Part shown: piece by piece, positions 17,616 to 26,127 of the stretch
Numbering within the stretch: the stretch's first letter is position 1
Layout of the letters: every line of letters begins with the position of its first letter
Assembly: GCF_014042165.1 (NCBI RefSeq)
Contig: NZ_JACDZE010000001.1
Span: 310,001-374,000, forward strand
Direction: 5' to 3'
Origin: Moheibacter lacus
GTDB taxonomy: Bacteria; Bacteroidota; Bacteroidia; Flavobacteriales; Weeksellaceae
DNA: 64,000 nt
Translations under genes and position numbers: made by a program
The notes under the pieces: model-generated
Database searches by the model: none
Seen by the model: the letters and a program-made list of their open reading frames with translations, nothing else
What the model was told of the DNA's origin: nothing

Positions 17616-18062
17616 TTACAACCCAGAATCATCATCAAAAACCTCGATGGTCACTTCTTTTTCGATCAAATCAGTAAATTTTCCTTTGTATCGGGTGGCT
17701 TTCACCAAATGGTTGTCGATCCAATGGTAATTTCCGCCTCTTGGTTTTCCAAAAAGAATTCCATGGTATTTGAATCCGTGTTTTTTCAACCAGGTTTCTG
17801 TGTATCCACGATGCGCTTCCGTTCGAGAAGTAAAGAAAAAGATAACATGCCCTTCGTCATACCAGCAATTTAAAGTTTCCAAAGCATCTGGATAAACTTC
17901 AGCCGTAAGCATGCGCTCCGGTTCTTCATTTGGGATGTCATCACAGATGGTACCGTCTATGTCTATCAGATAATTTTTAATCCCTTCTGGCAAAACCGGA
18001 CTGATGTGCTCTCCATCTTGTAATTTTTCTTGCAATAATTTTTTGACTTCTTCGGTATTCAT
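17616..18062 (-). CDS. HAD-superfamily phosphatase-like protein
   Basis: About 148 aa from ATG 18062. HAD motif I is DIDGTICDD, motif II is FFTSRTE, and a C-terminal VFDDDSG serves as motif IV. Homologues in Bacteroidota are sometimes labelled phosphoheptose isomerase, but the sequence is a HAD hydrolase with no SIS domain. A HYHGILFGKPRGGNYHWIDN segment suggests a phosphorylated substrate. It separates the two halves of the putative EtfD-like complex. Confidence 0.75.
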   Translation of the reverse strand: MNTEEVKKLLQEKLQDGEHISPVLPEGIKNYLIDIDGTICDDIPNEEPERMLTAEVYPDALETLNCWYDEGHVIFFFTSRTEAHRGYTETWLKKHGFKYHGILFGKPRGGNYHWIDNHLVKATRYKGKFTDLIEKEVTIEVFDDDSGL

Positions 18063-18186
18063 GATCGATTTCTTAAATTTCAAACAGATCGTAAAAATAG
18101 AAGAATACTAAATTTAATCGTATAAAATCTCAGATTTTATTCAAGTATTTATAAACAAATCAAAAATTAATTGAAAAATCAACAAA

Positions 18187-19512
18187 TTACTCCACCCAAT
18201 TCAAACGATCTTGTTGATTGAATTGCCATGGTGCGCTGTTGTTTTCGATGTTGGACATCATCAGGTTCAATTCTTGTGGAGCAGCAGACTGTTCCATCAC
18301 CAAATAACGACGTAAATCGATGATAATGGAAAGCGGATCGATGTTGATCGGACAGGCTTGGGTACAAGCATTACAAGTCGTACAAGCCCAAAGTTCTTCG
18401 GCAGAAATATAATCGTTTACCAACATTTTCCCATCATCTTCCCATTTTCCCTTTTCATCGATGATTTTGCTGACATCTTCCAACCTATCACGCGTATCCA
18501 TCATGATTTTACGTGGAGACAATTTCTTTCCGGTGATATTGGCAGGACATTCCGAAGTACAACGCCCACATTCGGTACAAGTATAAGCATTCAAAAGTTG
18601 AACGGCATTTAGGTCAAAAATATCTTTTGCTCCAAAGGTTTCCGGAACGGCTACTTCTGCTCCTTCAGCCGGTACTGCAAAAGGATCTGCGTTGGGATCC
18701 ATCATCAATTTCACTTCGTTGGTAACGGATGCTAAATTGGTAAATTCGCCTTTAGGCAATAATTTGGAAAAATACGTATTGGGGAAAGCTAAAATGATGT
18801 GCAAATGTTTGGAATAGTATAAATAATTCAAAAAGAATAAGATTCCAACGATGTGAAACCACCAACAAATACGTTCGATTACCACTAAAGTTGTTTCACT
18901 CAAACCACTTAAAAACGGTTCGGTCAACCATCCACTGATGAAAAAACTTCCGGTTTGGGAATAATGATCAGCGCCTAATTTTTGCAAAGCTGTGTCGGCT
19001 CCGTTCATCGTCAACAAAGCCACCATAAAGGCAACTTCCATGTACAAAATATAATTGGCGTCGTTTTTCGGCCAACCTTTCATTTCAGGGTTCAGAAAAC
19101 GTTTGACTTTGACGATGTTTCGTCTGATGAGAAAAATAACACAAGAAATCAAGGTCAACAAGGCCAATACTTCAAAGAAACCGATCATTCCTTTATAAAA
19201 TCCGCCTAAAAATCCAAAGATACGGTGCGTCCCAAAAATCCCGTCGATGAGGATTTCCATGACTTCGATGTTGATCAAAAGAAAACCGACATAAACAAAA
19301 CCGTGAAGGATAGCGGGAATGGGACGAACGCCCATTTTTCCTTGACCCAGCGCTACTCTAGCCATGGTTTTCCATCGATCAGCAGGACGATCAAAACGAT
19401 TGATGGGTTTGCCCAATTTGATATTGCGAATCAGTTTTTTAACGTTTCGGCTGAAAAACCAAACCGCAAAAACTAACAATAAGGTAAACAGGATGTTATC
19501 GATGTATTGCAT
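18187..19512 (-). CDS. EtfD/HdrE-like membrane protein with two 4Fe-4S clusters
   Basis: 441 aa. N-terminal half: about six transmembrane helices of NarI/HdrE type with haem-compatible histidines (AILHGFVYVGF, WWFHIVGILFFLNY, SKHLHIILAF). C-terminal half: ferredoxin-like cluster motifs CTECGRCTSECP and CTTCNACTQACPINIDPL. In full-length EtfD a CCG domain would follow; here it is a separate gene (16692-17483). Likely role: passing electrons between a soluble donor and menaquinone. The gap to mlaD upstream is 6 bp. Confidence 0.85.
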   Translation of the reverse strand: MQYIDNILFTLLLVFAVWFFSRNVKKLIRNIKLGKPINRFDRPADRWKTMARVALGQGKMGVRPIPAILHGFVYVGFLLINIEVMEILIDGIFGTHRIFGFLGGFYKGMIGFFEVLALLTLISCVIFLIRRNIVKVKRFLNPEMKGWPKNDANYILYMEVAFMVALLTMNGADTALQKLGADHYSQTGSFFISGWLTEPFLSGLSETTLVVIERICWWFHIVGILFFLNYLYYSKHLHIILAFPNTYFSKLLPKGEFTNLASVTNEVKLMMDPNADPFAVPAEGAEVAVPETFGAKDIFDLNAVQLLNAYTCTECGRCTSECPANITGKKLSPRKIMMDTRDRLEDVSKIIDEKGKWEDDGKMLVNDYISAEELWACTTCNACTQACPINIDPLSIIIDLRRYLVMEQSAAPQELNLMMSNIENNSAPWQFNQQDRLNWVE

Positions 19513-19518
19513 ACATTA

Positions 19519-20475
19519 TTATTCTTCTGGTGGCGCTTGCTTTTTACCAAAGATAGAAAATTGAACATATCGGTTGGGATTTTCTTTCAAATCGGCCAAT
19601 AGTTCATCGAGCGTATTTGATGTTCTAGCCAAATTATCATAGAGCTCACGATCGTTCATAAGCGCTCCCAGCGTGCCTTTGCTGTTGTTTACGTTATCAA
19701 GCGTAGTATTTAATTTGGTAGATGCTTCTTCAAAGTTTTTGATAATTTTTTCCAATTCTAAATTATTGAACTTATTGGCAACCGTCCCAAATTTATCCAT
19801 GGTTTGTTCAGCCGAAGCCAGGGTTGCTTTCAATTGTTCATTGTTGTTGGCAATCATTTGGTTGGCTTGGTCAGAAGTTTGGGTCAGGGATTTTGAAGTT
19901 TGTCCAAATGAAACCAGTGTTGCATCTAAATTTTTCAAAACTTGCTTCAGCGTTTGACGATTTTCTTCATCGAGCATTTTATCTACACTTCCCATCGTAG
20001 AATTAAAGGTCACCAAAAGCGAATCCAATTTTTGTTTGGTAGGTTCCAATTCTTTTGAAAAAACGTCAGTCAAAGAGGACTTCACTTTACCTCTTAGTGT
20101 ATCACCGCTTTCAGCAGTTTGACCTTGATAATCCATTAACAACCTGACTTCGGCGCCGGACATCAGTCCCGGCTCATAAATTTCAGCTTCTGTATTGGTT
20201 GAAAAATTTAAATCTCTATCCAGCTTGATGGTCACCACAAAATAAATGGGCGAAACGTTGTCGATGATTTTGATTTCATCGACTCTACCGATGCGCAAAC
20301 CGTTTACAGTAACAGGTTTTGAAGGAGCTAAACCACTTACGTTTTCATATTTGACATAGTATGTATTTCCACCTGAAAAAAGGTTTTTCCCTTTTAAAAA
20401 ATTATATAAAGCATAGAAAGCTACCAATGTAACAATCACGACAAACCCCGTTTTCACTTCTTTTGTGATTCTCAT
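19519..20475 (-). CDS. MlaD family (MCE) lipid-transport protein
   Basis: About 318 aa from ATG 20475. A TTG 21 nt earlier is part of the -7 element and is rejected. One N-terminal transmembrane anchor (VVIVTLVAFYALYNF), an MCE domain (YYVKYENVSGLAPSKPVTVNGLRIGRVDEI...), then a long helical region rich in Asn/Gln/Leu that could form a needle. MCE proteins shuttle phospholipids across the periplasm. No MlaE or MlaF gene is adjacent. Confidence 0.9.
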   Translation of the reverse strand: MRITKEVKTGFVVIVTLVAFYALYNFLKGKNLFSGGNTYYVKYENVSGLAPSKPVTVNGLRIGRVDEIKIIDNVSPIYFVVTIKLDRDLNFSTNTEAEIYEPGLMSGAEVRLLMDYQGQTAESGDTLRGKVKSSLTDVFSKELEPTKQKLDSLLVTFNSTMGSVDKMLDEENRQTLKQVLKNLDATLVSFGQTSKSLTQTSDQANQMIANNNEQLKATLASAEQTMDKFGTVANKFNNLELEKIIKNFEEASTKLNTTLDNVNNSKGTLGALMNDRELYDNLARTSNTLDELLADLKENPNRYVQFSIFGKKQAPPEE

Positions 20476-20493
20476 TTTTCGAAAATTTTTGGC

Positions 20494-20501
20494 CAAAATT
20501 A
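20494..20501 (-). promoter_or_regulatory. -7 promoter element upstream of mlaD
   Basis: TAATTTTG on the minus strand just after the amidase stop codon, 18 nt before the mlaD ATG. The nearest TTG is at a 24-nt spacing, longer than usual. Confidence 0.45.
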
Positions 20502-20505
20502 CGGA

Positions 20506-21819
20506 TTATTTTTTGGCCGATTCATCAATTAACTTTTCTCCGTCAAAAGTGACAATGATGGCAGACTTAAATCCTTTGTCTTGTGCCAATTTTAAATCTT
20601 TTTGGGCTTGTTCATAGGTTTTAGTTGAACCATAGAAATATAGGTGCATATTTCCTTGTTTCACACGCAACACATTTTTCAAACCTCCAAATTTATTATC
20701 ACGATCCCGGTATTTTTTATTGGAAGCTAGGAACTGGATACGGTAATTTTGGTTTCCTTCCAGTTTTTCATTGTTGATGAATTCAGCTACAAAGGCATCT
20801 TTAAATCCTTTTCTAATCGCATAAGCCAATAAATCATCGCGCTCAGAAGCCAGGTTGGTATTTCCATAATAATATTTAAATACATCTCCGAACTGAACCA
20901 CTTCAACTCCGGTCAAACCGTTGAGTTGTTTGGCACTTGGTCCATATTTATTTTTTGAAACTAAGATTTGAATTTTAAAGGTTTTACCCGCAACCGGTTT
21001 TTCAACTTCTTTGGGTTTAACTTCTTCTTCTCCTGTGATACCATTTTTACGGTCGTATTCTTTTTTAAATTTTTTAAACGCCTCAAATAAACTTTCTGTT
21101 GCTTTCCTTTTTCCTAATTCTGAACCGAGGAAATTTCCTTCATCTTGATTGGAAATAAATCCAAGTTCGACTAAAACAGCCGGAGAACCATTGGTACGCA
21201 AGACGTGAAAATTACTTTGCTTCACACCACGGCTGGAACGACCATTTTTCACAAATTCTTCTTCTACCAATCTGGCATAGTCCAAACTTTGGTCTTTAAA
21301 AGCTGAGAACATAATTTCAAATGCAATGACAGCTTCCGGATCATTCGGGTCAAATTTTTGGTATTTTTCCTGATTGTCTTCCAATAAAATCACACTATTT
21401 TCCCGCTTGGCCACATCCATGGTTTCGTTGCTTCTACTTAGTCCCATCACAAAGGTTTCCGTTCCATACGCACTGCGATTGGTAGCTGAATTACAGTGAA
21501 TGGACACGAACAAATTGGCATGATGGTGGTTAGCGATTTGCGTGCGTTCCCAAAGTTCTAGAAACACATCCGTTTTCCGTGTATAGACCACTTGTACATC
21601 TTTGAATTCTTTTTCAATCATTTTACCCAATCTCAAAGAAACATCCAGTACGATGTGTTTTTCATCTTCTACTACACCTCTGGCTCCCGAATCTTTCCCG
21701 CCATGTCCAGCGTCAATTACGATGGTAAATGACTTTTTTTGGGCGTTTATAGACACTCCCAGAAATAGGGTTAAAAGAAATGATAATAAAATTTGTTTGT
21801 TAATCCTTGTTAATCTCAT
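20506..21819 (-). CDS. N-acetylmuramoyl-L-alanine amidase with two SPOR-like repeats
   Basis: 437 aa. Signal peptide ends VSINAQ. Amidase_3 domain: IDAGHGGKDSGARG with a zinc His, the catalytic Glu-type VELGFISNQDE, and SIHCNSA with a second zinc His. The C-terminal third contains two repeats (FKIQILVSKNKYGPSA... and YRIQFLASNKKYRDRD..., each ending in a YYYGNT/YFYGST-type strand) that look like SPOR domains for binding denuded glycan strands at the septum. Cleaves stem peptides during cell separation. Confidence 0.92.
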   Translation of the reverse strand: MRLTRINKQILLSFLLTLFLGVSINAQKKSFTIVIDAGHGGKDSGARGVVEDEKHIVLDVSLRLGKMIEKEFKDVQVVYTRKTDVFLELWERTQIANHHHANLFVSIHCNSATNRSAYGTETFVMGLSRSNETMDVAKRENSVILLEDNQEKYQKFDPNDPEAVIAFEIMFSAFKDQSLDYARLVEEEFVKNGRSSRGVKQSNFHVLRTNGSPAVLVELGFISNQDEGNFLGSELGKRKATESLFEAFKKFKKEYDRKNGITGEEEVKPKEVEKPVAGKTFKIQILVSKNKYGPSAKQLNGLTGVEVVQFGDVFKYYYGNTNLASERDDLLAYAIRKGFKDAFVAEFINNEKLEGNQNYRIQFLASNKKYRDRDNKFGGLKNVLRVKQGNMHLYFYGSTKTYEQAQKDLKLAQDKGFKSAIIVTFDGEKLIDESAKK

Positions 21820-21840
21820 TATTCAGCCACAATTTTTGAT

Positions 21841-21848
21841 TACTTTTG
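21841..21848 (+). promoter_or_regulatory. -7 promoter element of lptD
   Basis: TACTTTTG, 32 nt before the TTG start. A second near-match (TTACTTTG) overlaps the start codon itself. Confidence 0.45.
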
Positions 21849-21880
21849 ACACGATTTAGCGCAAAAATAAGTTTATTACT

Positions 21881-24478
21881 TTGCATAAAAGATTTTTTAA
21901 ATATCTATTTGCATTATTTTTTCTACTGCTTTTCAACAGTAAGGGATTTTCGCAAGTCGAGCCCGAATCTCCGGGTAAGACGGATTCTACTATAAATGTG
22001 GTAGATACCATCAAAATTGATACCGTTCGGGAAGAAAGGTTGGAAGATATTTTGGTTTATAATTCTGATGATCAAATTCATGAATGGCGCAAAAAGATGA
22101 GTTATTTGCTCCGAAATGCCATCGTTCAGTATACCGATATGGAAATCCGCGCGGACTATATCGAGATCAATTGGGAGACCGGCGATGTATATGCCGATGG
22201 AAAAAGGGATTCGCTCGGCATGATTACCGAACCTACCATTTTTAAACAAGCCGGAACTGAATACGAGCAACATAGCTTCAAAATCAATTTCAAAACCAAA
22301 GTCGGAATTGCTTATAATGTCCGAATGGTGGAAGGAGAAGGCGTCCTCATAGGTGATCGAGTGAAGAGAGCCAACGATAGTACGATGTACATCCGAGGTG
22401 CAGACTATACAACTGATACCTATTTTAAGGATAAAAAAACGGATGATCCGGATTATGTTTTGCGCACTCAGACTGCAAAATTCATAGACGGTAAAAACAA
22501 AGCCATGGTCACTGGCCCTATCAATATGCGAATTTATGATGTACCTACTCCTTTGACGTTGCCATTTGCTTATTTACCGATGGGTGAAACGAGATCTGCC
22601 GGTATCATCATTCCTTCCTTTGGGGAAAGAAATGATGTCGGATTTTTCTTAGAAGGTCTCGGTTTCTATTTGCCGGTTGGTGAATATTTGGATCTTTCTA
22701 TTTTGGCAGATATTTACACCAAAGGAAGTTGGGGAATTCGTGCCAATTCCACCTACAAAAAAAGGTACAGATACAACGGTAGTTTTGGGCTAGATTACCA
22801 AAACAGAATTACGGGAATAAAAGGACTAGATGATTATTCCAAAACCAAGTTGTATTCACTAACCTGGAGACATTCACAAGATTCAAAGGCCAATCCCAAT
22901 TTGATTTTTAATGCGAGCATCAATTACCAGAGTTCAAGGTATTACCGTGATGGAATCAATAATGGGAACATCATCAACGGAAATGTTTACCAAAACAATA
23001 GTAGTTCGTCGATTTCGGTTAACAAAACTTTTCCAAATTCTCCTTTCAGTTTGGCATTGACCGCTTCTAACAACTCCAATTTCAACACTGGAGTCATGCA
23101 ATTTATGCTTCCACAATTGACTTTTAACATGAGTCGGATTTATCCGTTTGCGCCAAAAGCAGGAAGCAAAAAAGGATTGATTAAAAATTTGGCAGTAGGT
23201 TATAATTTAAATGTCATCAACAGCATCAATACAACGGAAGATGATTTATTTACAAGCCGCATGTGGGATGAAGCCAAAAATGGAGCCCGCCACAGGGTCG
23301 ATTTGAACACGGGTATGACGCTTGGGTCTTATTTCCCAATCACTTTTACCGCCGGATATGAAGAAACATGGTATTTAAAAACATTTGAAAAATATTATGA
23401 TCCAATTGAAGAAGAAGTTGCCGAATTGGATCAGAATGGATTTGATTCCTACCGTACATTTAATATGGGAGCGAGTGTAACGACCAATCTATATGGAACT
23501 TATCTGGCACCGGAAGATAAAGATGCAATGATCAAGGGAATTCGTCACGTGATTTCACCTACGGTTGGGCTTGGTTACAGACCTGATTTCGGGACGGAAG
23601 AATGGGGATATTATGATTATTACCGAGGTGCTGATGGTCGAAAAGTTTTGTATTCACGATTTGAGGGAGGTTATTATGGAGCACCACCGACTGGTCAAAA
23701 TGCTTCATTAAATTTCAGTTTGCGCAATAATTTGGAGATGAAAGTTCGTTCCAAAACAGATTCGACCGGTTTTTCAAAAATCAAAATATTTGAATATTTG
23801 GACATTACGTCTTCCTATAATATGGCGGTTGATGAGTTCAATTGGTCTGATATCAACATTTCGGGTATGACCAGATTGTTCAATCAGAAATTGAATTTAC
23901 AGTACCGAGCATCATTTGATCCATATAAAATCGTGTTTGAAGAAGGAGAAACCATCGGAACGCCTATCAATGAATTTGGTGCTTTTCGATTGAGCAGTTA
24001 CAGCATCAATTTCGGTTATAATTTTGACAATAAAACTTTTGGTGGCGGAGAAATCGATTCAAAAAAATACAAAAAGCGAGGTGAAGTTAGAAATGAGAAT
24101 TTCTATTTTGATGATGAGGATTATGCTCATTTTTCGATTCCTTGGAAATTGGGCTTAAATTTTACACATAATTACACACGAGGAGATAACCGAGAAGGCA
24201 CACATGCGACTGTCCTTGCGCTAAATGCTTCTGTTTCACCATCTCCTTTCTGGAGCTTGAGCACTTCTACTTCTTATGATTTCCGTTCAAAAGAATTCTC
24301 CCAAGCTCGAATTTCGTTTAACCGTGATTTGAGAAGTTTTAATATTTCCTTTTCTTGGGTGCCATTTGGCCGATACAAAACATGGGATTTCTTTATCGGT
24401 ATCAAAGCCAACATCCTGAAGGATGCAGTGAAATACGACCAAAATGCTTCTACACAATTGAGAGGTGGAAATTTCTAA
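21881..24478 (+). CDS. lptD: LptD-like LPS assembly outer-membrane protein
   Basis: 865 aa. Signal peptide ends KGFSQ. An OstA-like N-terminal domain (AIVQYTDMEIRADYIEINW...VYADGKRDS...GIAYNVRMVEGEGVLIGDRVKR) precedes a large beta-barrel. This is the Bacteroidota LptD form that inserts LPS into the outer leaflet. The only in-frame initiator after the upstream TAG (21857-21859) is TTG 21881, directly before the signal peptide. Divergent from the amidase gene. Confidence 0.88.
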   Translation: MHKRFFKYLFALFFLLLFNSKGFSQVEPESPGKTDSTINVVDTIKIDTVREERLEDILVYNSDDQIHEWRKKMSYLLRNAIVQYTDMEIRADYIEINWETGDVYADGKRDSLGMITEPTIFKQAGTEYEQHSFKINFKTKVGIAYNVRMVEGEGVLIGDRVKRANDSTMYIRGADYTTDTYFKDKKTDDPDYVLRTQTAKFIDGKNKAMVTGPINMRIYDVPTPLTLPFAYLPMGETRSAGIIIPSFGERNDVGFFLEGLGFYLPVGEYLDLSILADIYTKGSWGIRANSTYKKRYRYNGSFGLDYQNRITGIKGLDDYSKTKLYSLTWRHSQDSKANPNLIFNASINYQSSRYYRDGINNGNIINGNVYQNNSSSSISVNKTFPNSPFSLALTASNNSNFNTGVMQFMLPQLTFNMSRIYPFAPKAGSKKGLIKNLAVGYNLNVINSINTTEDDLFTSRMWDEAKNGARHRVDLNTGMTLGSYFPITFTAGYEETWYLKTFEKYYDPIEEEVAELDQNGFDSYRTFNMGASVTTNLYGTYLAPEDKDAMIKGIRHVISPTVGLGYRPDFGTEEWGYYDYYRGADGRKVLYSRFEGGYYGAPPTGQNASLNFSLRNNLEMKVRSKTDSTGFSKIKIFEYLDITSSYNMAVDEFNWSDINISGMTRLFNQKLNLQYRASFDPYKIVFEEGETIGTPINEFGAFRLSSYSINFGYNFDNKTFGGGEIDSKKYKKRGEVRNENFYFDDEDYAHFSIPWKLGLNFTHNYTRGDNREGTHATVLALNASVSPSPFWSLSTSTSYDFRSKEFSQARISFNRDLRSFNISFSWVPFGRYKTWDFFIGIKANILKDAVKYDQNASTQLRGGNF

Positions 24479-24639
24479 TTCTTTTTCATAAAACAATTCT
24501 CCTACTCATATGGACAATCTTTGATTTAGTTTTCTGACCCAAAAAATTAGTCTAAATAAATCATTCATAAAATTTTATGGCCTATGGATTATTAAAAAAT
24601 TTCCATATAGATTTTCTCCTTAAAATCAGTGCATAAAAA

Positions 24640-24664
24640 AAACCGGAAACAATGTCTCCGGTTT
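24640..24664 (-). terminator. Terminator of the propeller lipoprotein gene (minus strand)
   Basis: AAACCGGA / TCCGGTTT 8-bp stem with a 9-nt loop; on the minus strand it is followed by a run of T. It also lies 160 bp past the lptD stop and may act weakly there. The remaining 24479-24630 stretch is AT-rich and shows no gene. Confidence 0.85.
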
Positions 24665-24684
24665 CAATTTATTTCAAATAAACA

Positions 24685-26007
24685 TTATCTCAATTTGATA
24701 ATCAACAAATCATCCAAACCTTTATTCGTGGAAATATCCCCATCACTACTGGCCGAATTCCCGACAGCGACAATGGTATTGTCCGGTTTTTGAATGGCAT
24801 CAAAAGCGAAATCCAATTGAGTTCCACCAACTGATTTCTGCCATAACAATTCCCCATTTGAATCAGTTTTTAATATCCAGGCATCATTTGAACCTTGATT
24901 TTGTCCTACGTCTCCATCTCCACTTTTTGAACTTCCTGAAACCAAATAGCCGTTGTCAGAGGTTCTCATCACGGAACGACCTACATCAAATCCGGTTCCG
25001 CCGTAGGTTTTACTCCAAAGAATTTCTCCATCCTGATTCATTTTGATCATCCATAAATCTGCAGATCCCTTGTTTTCCGGCACATCTTGATCGTTGCTTC
25101 TTGTATCACCTATGATGATGAAATTCCCATCACCGGAGTCTGTAATTGCTCGTGCTTCATCGATCCCAGATCCTCCGAAGTTTTTGTTCCAAACCAATTC
25201 TCCATTTTGGTCAATTTTAATCACCCAAACATCATAAGTTCCTTTGTTGTCAAACAACTCTACTTCATAACTATCTGAAGAACCGACGATAATATAACCA
25301 TCATCTTCTGTTTGGATCGCTCCATAGGCTGTATCTGTGAAATATCCGCCATAATGACGACTCCATTCCTTATTTCCTTGTGCGTCCAATTTGATCATCC
25401 AATAATTTCCACCAGGATGTTTATTGAAAGTATTTCCCTCTCCACCAGATGCAAATGCGTCCAGCACGCCGGTCAATAAATAACCACCGTCATGCGTCGG
25501 AGTCAGAACCGTTCCTGCATCACCACCCACATATCCAAATGATTTCTCCCAAAGCAAATTTCCTTCAGCATCCAATTTGGCAATCCAATAATCTGACATC
25601 CCTGCATTTTCACTTACATCTCCATCGCTGCTCTGACTGTACCCCAAAATGGCATAACCTCCATCTGTCGATTGAACCAAATCAAAACCATGATCATTCT
25701 GGCTTCCACCATAGGTTTTAGTCCATTGGACACTGTCTTGATTGTCAAATTTAATCAGCCAAAAATCATAACTATCGTCATTTTTATCGGTAATATTACC
25801 GTCCATGCTTTGGGTTGATCCCAAAATGGCATAACCACCATCAAGGGTATTGATAATCGCTCTTGCATCATCGTTTTTTGAACCACCTAGAGTTTGGGTG
25901 AATTCGATTTCGTTGGCAAATTCTTCATCAGAAGAAGATGAAACGTCGTCATTTGAACAACTCCAGACCAAAATTCCTGACATCAATATTTTAAATACTA
26001 ATTTCAT
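24685..26007 (-). CDS. Lipoprotein with seven beta-propeller-like repeats
   Basis: About 440 aa from ATG 26007. Lipobox LVWSC lipidates Cys17. Seven tandem repeats of about 55-60 residues follow the pattern GG...D.A..I..T.DGGY.I.G...S.DGD...N.G..D.W.IK.D..G...W.K. Each ends in a Trp before the next GG. Seven copies fit a closed seven-bladed propeller. Surface-exposed or periplasmic; function unknown. It is the last gene of the MbnP/MbnH locus but has its own promoter region with palindromic sites. Confidence 0.8.
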   Translation of the reverse strand: MKLVFKILMSGILVWSCSNDDVSSSSDEEFANEIEFTQTLGGSKNDDARAIINTLDGGYAILGSTQSMDGNITDKNDDSYDFWLIKFDNQDSVQWTKTYGGSQNDHGFDLVQSTDGGYAILGYSQSSDGDVSENAGMSDYWIAKLDAEGNLLWEKSFGYVGGDAGTVLTPTHDGGYLLTGVLDAFASGGEGNTFNKHPGGNYWMIKLDAQGNKEWSRHYGGYFTDTAYGAIQTEDDGYIIVGSSDSYEVELFDNKGTYDVWVIKIDQNGELVWNKNFGGSGIDEARAITDSGDGNFIIIGDTRSNDQDVPENKGSADLWMIKMNQDGEILWSKTYGGTGFDVGRSVMRTSDNGYLVSGSSKSGDGDVGQNQGSNDAWILKTDSNGELLWQKSVGGTQLDFAFDAIQKPDNTIVAVGNSASSDGDISTNKGLDDLLIIKLR

Positions 26008-26040
26008 GTGTATATTTTTAATTTTTTTAATTGACACATG

Positions 26041-26048
26041 CAACCTTA
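26041..26048 (-). promoter_or_regulatory. Possible -7 element of the propeller lipoprotein gene
   Basis: TAAGGTTG differs from TAnnTTTG at one position. It lies immediately downstream (minus-strand sense) of two palindromic operator-like sites. Confidence 0.35.
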
Positions 26049-26049
26049 G

Positions 26050-26098
26050 ATGATTAAAATAATCATTACGCTGTGTGTTTAAAGATTATTTTAATCAT
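26050..26098. promoter_or_regulatory. Paired palindromic operator-like sites
   Basis: ATGATTA-AAA-TAATCAT (26050-26066) is a 17-nt palindrome. A second site GATTA-TTT-TAATC (26084-26096) is the same core inverted, giving a perfect 15-bp inverted repeat across a 19-nt spacer. Centre-to-centre distance is about 32 bp, close to three DNA turns, as expected for two dimers on one DNA face. Sits just upstream of the presumed promoter. Confidence 0.6.
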
Positions 26099-26127
26099 GT
26101 CGGTTTCATTTTTCTGTTTTTCAACAA

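Noticed and set aside
17616-18062. Phosphoheptose isomerase label
   Set aside because: The sequence has HAD motifs (DIDGT, DDDSG) and no SIS domain.
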